Source: Edolisoma coerulescens
Lineage: Eukaryota > Chordata > Aves > Passeriformes > Campephagidae
Direction: 5' to 3'
DNA length: 64,000 bases
Assembly (NCBI GenBank): GCA_013397115.1
Contig: VWZW01006268.1
Location: 62,001-126,000, forward strand
The position numbers and the translations under genes are program-made. Shown piece after piece: positions 40,501 through 46,149 of this stretch. The notes beneath the pieces are model-generated. The model did not search any database, was not told where the DNA came from, and saw nothing but the letters and a program-made list of their open reading frames with translations. Position 1 is the stretch's first letter. Each line of letters begins with the position of its first letter.

Positions 40501-43500
40501 AAGCACAAACAGCAGGAGCCCCCTCTGAGTCCCTGGCTGTGCTGGGTTTCTCTCTGGCTGTGAGCAGACATCTCCTGTACGCAGGAGAAACTCGGCATGT
40601 TGAGACAGGCACTTCATACCACGAGAACTCGCAGGAGCAAAGACTCCTGAGAACAACAAATTACAGGGGATTGCACTTAACAGAGTCAGAAACTGTGAAT
40701 CAGCCAGCCAAGTTCCCCTTCCTTTATCCCAGATTTGTCCCTCAGCTTCTGCATGCAATAAAGCTGTGCCCTGACTGCATCTCTGGTCTGTGTCACGAGA
40801 GGACAGGCTTGACTTGTTGCTCAGACAGCTCCCTAGTGCAGCTACATTGCCCCAGAGTGGCCACCCAGCCTCCAGCAACCCCACCAGGTCCTGTAACACA
40901 CCCACCAGGCCTCCAGGGCTGGCCTGGGTGCCCCACAGCACCTGCTGCAGCAGCAAATACCTGCGCTTGGGTAGCTGTGTCGAGCCCTCTGTGGGGGCCG
41001 TCAGCACCAGGCGCTGCTCCTCCCTGTTCCTGCCTGTTTTTCCACACAGATATGTTCACTCTCACCCTCTCCAGGTTACACCTGCATCTGCCCCGGGCTG
41101 TTCTCTGGTGAGCACTGTGAGCTCGGGGACAGTCCCTGCGAGTCCAAGCCCTGCCTGCACGGGGGAACCTGCACCCTCTCGGCCACCGGCTACTCCTGCC
41201 ACTGCCCTGACTGGTACCTGGGCGAAAGGTAAGGCCTGGGGGGGCTTTGGGACAGGTGACATCCCATGATGGGCTGAAAACATGAGCACTGCACATTTCT
41301 GGAGCTCACCAGATCCACACACTCTGGGATTAATTGCAAACTGCAGGTACCTGAGCATTGCAGCTGGGAGGTGTCCGAGGGCAGAGCTGAGCAGAAGAGG
41401 ACACAAATAACTCTGCCATCGTGTGGCCATTGCCCCGCTGTGCCCGTCTCCTCTGAGCAGGAGGGAAAACACAAACATCTCCTCTGCTTACAGCTGCTTT
41501 GGTGCCTGCAGGTGCTGTGGGGCAGTTCAAAGTCTCTCCCCACACACTGCTGCTGCTCCCTGTGACGAGGGCTGAGTTCAGCAGTAACGGGAACACCTCA
41601 GCTGTGGTGGGGGGCCTGGCAGCAGGGTACAGGCACACACTGCACTGGGTGGCAGGAGGGTGCCCTGAGGTCAGGGGAAGCTGCCTGGCACAGTTGTGAG
41701 GTGCCCCCTGCTTCAGTAGCCTGAACACCCATCCTGCAGGGTGCCAAAGGGACTGTTTCTGTCCAGGACCAGCTCTACAGAGCTCATGTAGAGGAAATCT
41801 CTGTCCCAGCTCACAGCTGTGATTCATCCAATTCATCCAATTCAAATCTCAGCTCAAGACAATGGGCATCACCACCCCAGCCCAGCAGCCCCTCCAAGAC
41901 CCCCACCCTGCCTCCAGCCCAGCCTGGTCAGAGATTTCCAGCGCAGGCTCCAACCACAGCACACCCAGTTCATCCTTCTGCCTTGCCCATGTAGCCAGGG
42001 TGAGCACTGGTCCTGTGGATCTAGGCAAAGGCAGAAATTACTCGTGCAGCTCTTGGAATAAAAGCCTGAATCTGAGCATTAGGTGGCAGTGTAATACCTG
42101 AAATCAGCCAGAGCCTGTGGGTGCACGTTGCACTCACCAGCTCACACATCCTAAATCACTGACTCCAACAAGAGCAGTGCGAACTCACAGAGTTTGTTCA
42201 GTAATAAGAACAAAAAAAAAAGGGAAGGAAAGCCAATAAAGCATTGTATATTCCCCCTAGCATAGGGAGGTCATTGCTGTTGGAAGGAAAGGTCCCCTGT
42301 ACTGTTGGTGAACATTTAGGTTGTGTGGGCTGGAGCAGGACAGAGAAACAGAAATTCCATCTCAGTTCTGTAGATGGTCCATAAAATACCAAAAGTCCTC
42401 TCCAACAAGGATGTCCACTCAGCACCTCGCAGGGCAGTCTTTCCCCCAAATATTTACTGCAACCTGCAGACATCCACAGACCATCCAGAGGCTCCACAGA
42501 GCCTGGAAAATTTTGTAAGACGTTAACACACCTCAGACTGACCCTGAGCTCCCTAATTTAACAGGATGAGAGCATCTCTCTATGCAGTGCTAGCCCTAGA
42601 ATTCCAAACACTCCTCTGAGGCAGGAAGCCCCCCATTTTAATTTGGGCACATGACTGAAAAATAGAACCACTCTGTAAAACATGGTCTCTTGAAAAGCAT
42701 CGTTTTATACTCAAAGATCCTCTGCCAGGATAAGCAGGGAGCAGGAATCCAGCGAGGGAGGGAGAGCAGACCAGGACAGAGCATCCTCAGGTGATATAAG
42801 CCAGAGCCCTGAACAGGATGAGGCAGTTTTGGTGCATCCCGGACTTGTCGCTGTTGTACCAGGAACGGCGAGAAACGACACAGATTCCAGTCCAGGAAGA
42901 AAAGGATTTATTTATTAAATTACAAGCTGGTTTTTATATCTTAGTTCACTTGAATGGCACAAGGCCATTGGTCCCTGACCATCCACCTCCGTAGAATGAT
43001 TGGTTAGATCTTACAACACCCATTTCAAAACATTTCTCTGGTCAGTATCACAACAATACTGCACAACAATCTTGCACCTGCAAGATAAAGGGATTAGTTT
43101 ACAGAAACGTCTGTTTTCAGCCAGTGTCTGTGAGAAAGCAAAGACCTTCTCACAGACAGAGGCAGAAAGCTGGAAAATCTCTCTGCAACCCAGCTTTCAG
43201 CATCCACACAGACTGACAGGAGTTGTCTCCATCCCTTTCTCCCCACAGGTGCGAGAAGCTGGCGGAGGAGTGCCAAGACAACCCGTGCCGCAACGCCGGG
43301 CGCTGCGTGAGCAGCCAGGGCTCCGTCCACTGCATCTGCCCGTCGGATTACCAGGGGGACTACTGCACCCAGCCCATCATCACGCCCGCCATCGTGCCCA
43401 CGCAGTGGGCGCTGGGCCCCGAGGAGATCGCGGAGATCGCGGCCGGCGTGCTGGGCGCGGCCATCCTGGCCGTGGCCTTCGTGCTCGTCCGCAAGCGCTG

Positions 43501-45025
43501 CCGCCACCGCGCCAAGGCGCACAAGCCGGTGGCCCGCGAGGACCCCGACCTGCTGTCCAAGAGCGAGTTCTCCAAGAGCGTGGGCGTGGGCACCCAGGGC
43601 GTGCCCCCCATCGAGCTCAACATCCTCAGCGACACGGCGCACAACAACCTGGACCGGGCCACGCCGGAGCAGCGCAAAGCCACCGGCACCCCGGAATTCG
43701 TCACCTTCAACTCGGCCAACGCCCCGAAGCACCGGGGCACCATCGTGTGCAGCGTGGCCCCCAACCTGCCCCCCGCTGCACCCCCCTCCAACTCTGACAA
43801 CGAGTCCTTCATCAAGTGCACCTGGGCCAGGGAGGAGATGGGTCAGTAGCCACAGCTTTTTCTTGCTCTTACACGTCCCTCTTCCCCTTGGGAAGTGGAT
43901 CTGAGGTTTGGAAACGTGAGGGAGAAATGGTGTTGGCTAAAGCCGAGCTAAGCAAGGGCTAATACTGCCCCAGCCCTGCTGTAGGGCCTTCATTGGCTCT
44001 TTCTTCCCTGTCCACCAGTACATCTCAGTTTTCTGCTATAACCTGCCTGGTCTTGTATGCAGTCAGCAGGGAAACCATTAATGCATAGCAGGTTGTGATC
44101 CTGGATCAAAAAAACCATGTAAAAGAGAAAAATTGAAGGAAAAAATTAAGATCCTAAAAGTCAGTGGGAATTTTAGTGAAGACATTTGCATCAGTGCTCC
44201 TGGGCAGAGGGATCACATTCTCGGGGAAACACCTTGAATGGCTCTGGACAGCAAGGTTACTCCAGGCAGGAGTTCTTCACAAAAGTAACTGCAGGGAAAG
44301 GGAGAGATCCAGGGGATCACAGGGTCACTGCCCCAATCCCTTCGTAACATGAGGTTTTTGCATCCAAACTGCCTGATGAAATGTGTCTTTTGGGTGCTAG
44401 AGTAGTGGGTATCTGTAGGCTGGTGGGGACACTGCCTCAGCACAACCAGGAGTGATCTCAGGTCCCTGAATTCCCAGAGTAGCAACTACACCTTCCCTGT
44501 CCCCATGTCTCCTCCCCAGTCTGCCACATCTCCTACAGGCTCGGAGCCTATAGAAGGAATTAGGAGGGCAAGAGAGAGGCAGCAATTGCTAGAGCTGGAG
44601 CTAACACTACTCTCTTGTGTTCCAGTCTACCCAGCAGAAACGACCTACTGGCCCCCCCGGTACCTGTCGTCAGATGTCCAGGAATATTCCCACTACGAGA
44701 TCATTCAAGGCCCCCCTGCCCNCAGAACCTGGAGGACTTCCTGCCACTGGGCCCCGTGGACATGGCAGCATCCCAGTGCCAGAACGAGTACACGGCCATC
44801 AGCTACTACCCAGCGCAGCTGGTGCAGGGCGAGGGGGCCCCGTACCAGCCCGAGCCAGGCTACAAGAGGGTCAGCATGCGCCTGAGCGTGGCCCAGCCCT
44901 CCTACGCCGACTGCGAGCTGGGCCACCAGCCCAGCATCCGAGCCCAGCCCCTGCCACCACCCAACTACGAGGGCTCCGACATGGTGGAGAGTGACTACGG
45001 GAGCTGCGAGGAGGTGATGTTCTAA
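1238..45025 (+). CDS. FAT2: FAT2, FAT atypical cadherin 2 (whole gene, 23 coding exons)
   Basis: FAT2 is a giant single-pass adhesion protein. In mammals it sits at epithelial and neurite contacts, and its fly counterpart Fat2/Kugelei organises the actin-based migration of follicle cells. The joined exons give a signal peptide (residues 1 to about 26), cadherin repeats from about 30 to 3,650 (34 by my count), a laminin G domain (about 3,776-3,955), three EGF-like domains (about 3,955-4,050), a membrane helix (4,082-4,102) and a tail ending CEEVMF. The ATG at 1238 has a good Kozak context (GCACCATGG) and precedes a hydrophobic leader. The repeat linkers, the N-terminal region and the last 20 residues agree with human FAT2 as I remember it, not with FAT1, FAT3 or FAT4. 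All exon phases join without a frameshift up to exon 22; exon 23 contains an N with a frame change. Human FAT2 is 4,349 residues, so the length fits. Confidence 0.98.
4921..5235 (+). CDS. FAT2: FAT2 coding exon 2: end of repeat 10, start of repeat 11
   Basis: The exon begins after CTCCTAG and ends TTACAG|GTAGGA, phase 1 at both ends. It adds residues 1089-1193: the second half of repeat 10 up to the linker DTNDNPP, then the first strands of repeat 11 (YASVMENSP, DAFDPDSSSEG, LFSINLITG). A 6.5-kb intron follows. Confidence 0.96.
5236..11728. other. FAT2 intron 2 (6.5 kb, longest in the gene)
   Basis: The cadherin repeat 11 reading frame joins directly from 5235 to 11729, so no coding exon is missing in between. 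An (ATT)n tract lies at 6091-6122. I recognise no transposon. Several open frames of 60-150 codons occur on both strands but none resembles a known protein. As the largest intron near the 5' end it is the likeliest place for intronic enhancers, though I cannot point to one. Confidence 0.7.
6091..6122. repeat. (ATT)n microsatellite
   Basis: An imperfect run of ATT units, drifting to ATG at its right end, about 32 nt long in FAT2 intron 2. Confidence 0.85.
11729..11790 (+). CDS. FAT2: FAT2 coding exon 3: middle of repeat 11
   Basis: A 62-nt micro-exon between CTTGGCAG and GAG|GTGGGT, entering in phase 1 and leaving in phase 0. It codes for LISTTSRQLDREYKAEHILE, the conserved core of a cadherin repeat (the T-x-x-x-LDRE segment). 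It completes the frame between exons 2 and 4 and corresponds to LLSTAQQLDREN in human FAT2 as I recall it. It is too short to stand out as an open frame by itself. Confidence 0.95.
12627..12938 (+). CDS. FAT2: FAT2 coding exon 4: end of repeat 11, most of repeat 12
   Basis: Bounded by GCTGACAG and CTCACG|GTGAGA, phase 0 at both ends. Residues 1215-1318 contain the linker DANDSPP and the start of repeat 12. A run of five glutamates (near 12841-12857) sits in a surface-loop position and is encoded by a GAG repeat. The intron before it (11791-12626) shows nothing recognisable. Confidence 0.96.
13584..13794 (+). CDS. FAT2: FAT2 coding exon 5: end of repeat 12, start of repeat 13
   Basis: Bounded by CTCGGCAG and ATCACAG|GTGAGA, entering in phase 0 and leaving in phase 1. 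It carries KATDGGSPPLSS, then a linker without a calcium motif (HISWVARPSPSSEPLAF) and the start of repeat 13 (METDPVNHMVGVIS). The same unusual linker occurs in human FAT2. The intron before it (12939-13583) is purine-rich near the donor and otherwise featureless. Confidence 0.96.
13795..16025. other. FAT2 intron 5 (2.2 kb)
   Basis: No exon, RNA gene or transposon is recognised. A (TCTA/TCTG)n microsatellite lies at 15859-15911, downstream of a pyrimidine-rich stretch. A 210-codon open frame at 14735-15367 has no protein-like pattern. Confidence 0.65.
15859..15911. repeat. (TCTR)n tetranucleotide microsatellite
   Basis: Interrupted TCTG and TCTA units, ending in a purer run of TCTA. It lies in intron 5, about 115 nt upstream of exon 6. 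It is likely to vary in length between individuals. Confidence 0.9.
16026..16165 (+). CDS. FAT2: FAT2 coding exon 6: core of repeat 13
   Basis: Bounded by TTGTCCCAG and ACCCAG|GTAATG, entering in phase 1 and leaving in phase 0. Codes for residues 1389-1435, including DMDFDIEKSTGSMVIARPLD, which is nearly identical to my recollection of human FAT2. The intron that follows (16166-17845) contains nothing I recognise. Confidence 0.96.
17846..18121 (+). CDS. FAT2: FAT2 coding exon 7: end of repeat 13, most of repeat 14
   Basis: Bounded by CTCCCCCACAG and GTGATG|GTGAGT, phase 0 at both ends. Residues 1436-1527 include the non-canonical linker DINQHRP and the repeat 14 body (VRIPEDTPSG, SATDKDKGKG, LFQLDPGSGAL). 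Confidence 0.96.
18237..18300. repeat. Perfect-arm hairpin in FAT2 intron 7
   Basis: Two 21-nt arms (18237-18257 and 18280-18300) are reverse complements with one mismatch (position 18244), and the inner 13 pairs are perfect (GCAGGGTGTTAAC). The loop is 22 nt. It lies in a 424-nt intron (18122-18545) between exons 7 and 8. The arms have the length of a small-RNA duplex, but the stem could equally be the remnant of a tiny inverted-repeat element. I do not recognise the sequence as a known microRNA. Confidence 0.85.
18546..18756 (+). CDS. FAT2: FAT2 coding exon 8: end of repeat 14, start of repeat 15
   Basis: Bounded by CCATTCAG and CAGGCAG|GTGAGA, entering in phase 0 and leaving in phase 1. 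Starts VRDQEVPIKRNFVRVIIHV, with the degenerate linker DNCNLHPP, then repeat 15 (YEAEVLDSAVVGTEV, LDLDQGANAEIHYSL). The next intron (18757-19724) is AT-richer and shows no feature. Confidence 0.96.
19725..23777 (+). CDS. FAT2: FAT2 coding exon 9: giant 4,053-nt exon, repeats 15 to 28
   Basis: Bounded by TTCTTGCAG and ATCACCG|GTGAGT, phase 1 at both ends. One uninterrupted frame of 1,351 codons (residues 1598-2948) codes for the second half of repeat 15, repeats 16-27 complete, and the first half of repeat 28. Classic linkers (DENDNVP, DVNDNPP, DINDNPP, DENDNPP, DVNDNRP, DENDNAP) alternate with repeats lacking them (TQAQDTSLKF, RNRSNPLF, NANKYSPSF, PREVTLPRF). These exceptions are shared with human FAT2 and probably mark kinks in the extracellular rod where calcium is not bound. 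A single very large exon in this position is a hallmark of FAT-family genes. Confidence 0.98.
24605..24697. repeat. Inverted repeat with internally palindromic arms
   Basis: The arms 24605-24622 and 24680-24697 are reverse complements over 18 nt with one mismatch. Each arm is itself a palindrome of the form GACCCT-2 nt-AGGGTC. The whole could fold as a 93-nt hairpin or act as two copies of a divergent GGGTCA half-site pair. Its function is unknown. Confidence 0.6.
25829..25890 (-). mobile_element. CR1 LINE 3' tail fragment
   Basis: The run around GGAATCATTTAAGCTGGAAAAGACC, followed by TCTAAGAGCATCAAAGTCC, matches the reverse complement of the 3' end of avian CR1 elements as I know them. It is about 60 nt, heavily truncated and diverged, in FAT2 intron 9 in antisense orientation. 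Confidence 0.7.
25992..26188 (+). CDS. FAT2: FAT2 coding exon 10: second half of repeat 28
   Basis: Bounded by CCCCTTCCAG and GGCCAG|GTAAGA, entering in phase 1 and leaving in phase 0. Residues 2949-3014 cover the repeat core (PLDREDTEKYLLKVMASDG) and the linker DINDNSPECGQ. Confidence 0.96.
26819..26972 (+). CDS. FAT2: FAT2 coding exon 11: first half of repeat 29
   Basis: Bounded by CTGTCCAG and CATACAG|GTGAGA, entering in phase 0 and leaving in phase 1. Begins IFYTGRVSEDAGPG and continues ATDPDVGSNAQITYSLHGPG, close to human FAT2. GC content is higher than in exon 10. Confidence 0.96.
27665..27898 (+). CDS. FAT2: FAT2 coding exon 12: end of repeat 29, start of repeat 30
   Basis: Bounded by TTTCCCACAG and GATGAAG|GTGAGT, phase 1 at both ends. 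Contains ATDGGGRSCQADVTL, the linker DTNDNAP and the start of repeat 30 (FFPSHCAVAVFDNTT), a segment that is almost invariant among vertebrate FAT2 proteins as I recall. Confidence 0.96.
28674..29063 (+). CDS. FAT2: FAT2 coding exon 13: repeats 30 and 31
   Basis: Bounded by CCCTTCCAG and AACACAG|GTAAAA, phase 1 at both ends. Residues 3144-3273 hold most of repeat 30, the atypical linker DLNEYLP (human has a similarly degenerate form) and the first half of repeat 31. Confidence 0.96.
29841..30055 (+). CDS. FAT2: FAT2 coding exon 14: end of repeat 31, start of repeat 32
   Basis: Bounded by GCAATGCAG and CTCACG|GTATGA, entering in phase 1 and leaving in phase 0. Contains SLDFEASHEYYLSIEG, the linker DINDHAP and YFTDIREDAAVGEIILT. 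The introns at 26189-26818, 26973-27664, 27899-28673, 29064-29840 and 30056-30650 show nothing I recognise. Confidence 0.96.
30651..30788 (+). CDS. FAT2: FAT2 coding exon 15: core of repeat 32
   Basis: Bounded by TTCCAAACAG and GAGGAG|GTGAGT, phase 0 at both ends. Codes for VSADDLDGSMNNQITYSIVE up to KHLDREE (residues 3346-3391). Confidence 0.96.
30987..31085 (-). mobile_element. CR1 LINE 3' tail (antisense)
   Basis: TAGAATCATAGAATGGTTTG at the left end is the reverse complement of the typical CR1 terminus with its ATTCTATG octamer repeats. GGTTGGAAGGGACTTCAGGG and the following bases continue the match. Only about 100 nt of the 3' end is present, as usual for 5'-truncated CR1 copies. It is the best-preserved CR1 piece in the window. 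Confidence 0.9.
31250..31383 (+). mobile_element. CR1 LINE 3' tail (sense)
   Basis: The stretch from GCTTTGGACAATGCTCTCAG through GGGTCCCTTCCAGCTCAGC to ATTCTGTAATTCTACGATTC matches the 3' end of an older CR1 subfamily in plus orientation. It lies in the same intron as the antisense CR1 at 30987, about 165 nt away, head to head with it. Confidence 0.8.
31643..31786 (+). CDS. FAT2: FAT2 coding exon 16: end of repeat 32, start of repeat 33
   Basis: Bounded by AATCCTCCAG and GTGCAG|GTAAGC, phase 0 at both ends. Contains YSLTVRATDNGHPAQFSD, the linker DVNDNPP and FFQLNYSVVVQ. Confidence 0.96.
32035..32232 (+). CDS. FAT2: FAT2 coding exon 17: body of repeat 33
   Basis: Bounded by CCATTTCAG and GTTCAG|GTAGAG, phase 0 at both ends. 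Residues 3440-3505 begin ENAPMGTSVLELIMSDRDSP and match human FAT2 closely (SPENGPPYSF). The intron after it (32233-33326) contains a short GC-rich hairpin at 32925-32963 and nothing else recognised. Confidence 0.96.
33327..34134 (+). CDS. FAT2: FAT2 coding exon 18: last cadherin repeats and juxta-laminin region
   Basis: Bounded by TCTTGCCAG and TGCAATG|GTGAGC, entering in phase 0 and leaving in phase 1. It completes repeat 33 (linker TEQSHYAPSAL), contains repeat 34 (TTNEESFRGGVLG to VSVHVWCF) and the roughly 110-residue cysteine-bearing segment before the laminin G domain (DHWRNLQRFLGNIL, VPCHGSDCAHRVC, YSTARLSVLTPRH, CSCN). This segment lies in the same place in FAT1 and FAT2 of mammals. 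Confidence 0.97.
34897..35042 (+). CDS. FAT2: FAT2 coding exon 19: start of the laminin G domain
   Basis: Bounded by CCTTTCAG and CTGGAG|GTGTGT, entering in phase 1 and leaving in phase 0. Codes for GTAVRFGGHSYIWY and FRLKTHQHHAVVFYANGTDH, the first strands of a laminin G sandwich, with an N-glycosylation sequon (NGT). Confidence 0.95.
35043..38176. other. FAT2 intron 19 (3.1 kb), splitting the laminin G domain
   Basis: The domain joins directly across it, so no coding exon is missing. It contains a (CA)n tract at 35531-35545. No transposon or RNA gene is recognised. Confidence 0.7.
35531..35545. repeat. (CA)n microsatellite
   Basis: About seven CA units in FAT2 intron 19. Confidence 0.8.
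38177..38618 (+). CDS. FAT2: FAT2 coding exon 20: rest of laminin G domain, start of EGF-like 1
   Basis: Bounded by TGTTTTACAG and GGAGGAG|GTATGT, entering in phase 0 and leaving in phase 1. Residues 3824-3970: GVPQLGYSCRG, FVSDGEWHSVFLEV, NASLQLPGTC, DLIFGGFR and GFRGCLDVVAING are typical of laminin G. Then QCCSPTGACSSNPCLNNGMC begins the first EGF-like domain. Confidence 0.97.
38619..41074. other. FAT2 intron 20 (2.5 kb)
   Basis: GC-rich in its middle (about 39.1-40.3 kb), where several open frames of up to 224 codons occur on both strands by composition. I find no sign of an exon, because EGF-like 1 continues cleanly at 41075. No repeat is recognised. Confidence 0.65.
41075..41228 (+). 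CDS. FAT2: FAT2 coding exon 21: end of EGF-like 1, EGF-like 2
   Basis: Bounded by CCTCTCCAG and GGCGAAAG|GTAAGG, entering in phase 1 and leaving in phase 2. Contains YTCICPGLFSGEHCEL, then a full second EGF module (CESKPCLHGGTC, YSCHCPDWYLGER). The sixth cysteine of module 2 is the second codon of the next exon. Confidence 0.96.
41229..43248. other. FAT2 intron 21 (2.0 kb), carries a solo LTR
   Basis: The last fifth is a solo LTR (42846-43210), leaving only about 34 nt of original intron before exon 22. The rest holds a minor tandem repeat of TTCATCCAA at about 41823-41843 and nothing else recognisable. Confidence 0.75.
42846..43210 (-). mobile_element. Solo LTR of an endogenous retrovirus
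   Basis: Read on the minus strand, the 365-nt element starts TGTGTGG and ends AGCGACA (the TG...CA ends of an LTR). It is flanked by the 4-bp direct repeat GACT (42842-42845 and 43211-43214). It contains a TATA-like GATATAAAAACC (plus 42929-42940) and overlapping AATAAA signals (plus 42907-42916), in the order expected for U3-R-U5. No internal viral sequence is present, so this is a recombination product of a once complete provirus. The layout resembles passerine ERV LTRs I have seen, but the family is not certain. It is antisense to FAT2. Confidence 0.75.
43249..43841 (+). CDS. FAT2: FAT2 coding exon 22: EGF-like 3, membrane helix, start of the tail
   Basis: Bounded by CCCCACAG and GAGATGG|GTCAGT, entering in phase 2 and leaving in phase 1. 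Residues 4022-4219: the last cysteine of EGF-like 2, a third EGF module with six cysteines (EECQDNPCRNAGRC, VHCICPSDYQGDYC), a short stalk, and the hydrophobic helix of 21 residues starting IAEIAAGVLGAAIL (43427-43489) with a basic stop-transfer (RKRCRHRAKAHK). The tail starts HKPVAREDPDLLSKS, close to human HKPVAMEDPDLL. It has FVTFNS, a candidate WIRS motif, at 43697-43714. Third codon positions are almost all G or C (about seven exceptions in 197 codons), unlike the other exons. Confidence 0.97.
43842..44625. other. FAT2 intron 22 (0.8 kb)
   Basis: No feature is seen. GC content falls sharply again after exon 22. Confidence 0.7.
44626..45025 (+). CDS. FAT2: FAT2 coding exon 23: end of cytoplasmic tail, interrupted by an N
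   Basis: Acceptor GTGTTCCAG. The join with exon 22 gives REEMVYPAETTYW (human: SSEEMVYPGG). The frame runs to EIIQGPPA, then meets the single N at 44722. From 44723 the protein continues in a different frame (QNLEDFLPLGPVDM to the TAA at 45023-45025). The final residues NYEGSDMVESDYGSCEEVMF equal the human C-terminus as I remember it. About 40 residues present in human between these two pieces are missing, so the N most likely stands for a gap of unknown size, perhaps including an intron. Confidence 0.9.
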
Positions 45026-45661
45026 CGGGGCTCGCTCGTGGGATGAGGAGAGAAGCACATCTCCACACGGAACAGAGTGCAGGGGGCTGGCACACGCTGC
45101 TGAAGGGAGGCCTGGGTGTGCCCCCCACAGCTTGCAGCGTCTCCCCCTGCATGGCTGGGTTGTAATTTTGGCTGGATCTTTCCCCTCGCTGCCCTCCATG
45201 GTGCTCCTGCTGCAAATGGAGGGGAAATGCTCCAGCCACTGCTGGGACATGGAGGATGCTCCTGGGATGCCAATGACTAACCTGCCTCCTCACCAAGGGG
45301 ACTGCCTCCAAAACCATGTAGGACCACAGCATTCCACCTCCTCCCACCCCAGGCTCCCTAGCCACGGGGAGGATGAGGAGGAGGAGGGCAAGCACTGCAG
45401 GTATGGCAGCAGTCATGGTGGAGAAAGGTGTGAAAGGATTAGCAATAGACAGCCTGGCAGTGCCCCATGTGGGGTAGCAGAGGCTCCCTGCTCCCAGCTC
45501 TGGCTCCAAGGGCTTGCATCAAGCCAACAGTTTGCTCGTGGAATGGATCAGCTGGTGCAAACCCTCTTCATGTCTGCTCCCTGGCACTGGGAGAGAGAAG
45601 AGGGAATGCAGCTGGTCCCATCAGCACTTCCCTCACTGGCTAACAGAAGTCCAAGAGGGGG

Positions 45662-45688
45662 AAAAAAAAAAAAAAAAAAGGAAAAAAA
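45662..45688. repeat. A-tract in the FAT2 3' UTR
   Basis: A run of about eighteen A, two G, then eight A. It is not preceded by AATAAA, so it is not obviously a retroposed mRNA end. Confidence 0.85.
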
Positions 45689-46076
45689 AGAGTCAATTTC
45701 TGTAGAAAAACCAAGCAACAAGGTCTGTCACAGCAGGAACCACCCACAGACTCAAACCAGGCTGCCCAGTCGGGCTGTGCTCACACGAGTAAGGGGGACC
45801 CTGCCCCGAGGATTGTGTGCACAGCCTTGTCCCCTGGCTGTCCTGGTCCTGAGTGCAGCTGTACGTGGTCCTGGCAGCAGCAGGGACTCCGTGCTGTATC
45901 CCAGCAAGACTGGCCAGCACTGCCTGGAATCTCTGCCCAGAGAGGGGCACCGGGGCTACTCAGCGTGGGTTTGTCCCTTTGTCCTTGTGCTTGGAGATGT
46001 ATCGTTTCTTCGTGAGAGGTTTTCTTTGGTTGGTTGTTTGATGTAACTTTTTTTTGTTGTTGAATTTTTGGAAAGT

Positions 46077-46147
46077 ATTAAAAGAGTTTGGATTTTTGTA
46101 CTACTACGATTTTATTCAGTTATCTCAGGGATTCTCTTGTAAATAAA
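46077..46147 (+). terminator. FAT2: FAT2 polyadenylation signals
   Basis: ATTAAA at 46077-46082 and AATAAA at 46142-46147 both follow a T-rich stretch about 1.05-1.1 kb after the stop. Either could define the transcript end; the sequence alone does not decide. Confidence 0.55.
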
Positions 46148-46149
46148 TT

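Noticed and set aside
43094..43732. 212-codon minus-strand open frame opposite FAT2 exon 22
   Set aside because: It is a mirror of the GC-rich coding exon, where stops are rare on the opposite strand; its left part lies in the LTR. No protein pattern.
45662..45688. A-tract as the end of a processed pseudogene
   Set aside because: No AATAAA or ATTAAA in the preceding bases, and the tract is interrupted by GG.
45132..46046. 304-codon plus-strand open frame in the FAT2 3' UTR
   Set aside because: It passes through the A-tract as a lysine run, shows no domain, and lies downstream of the true stop codon.
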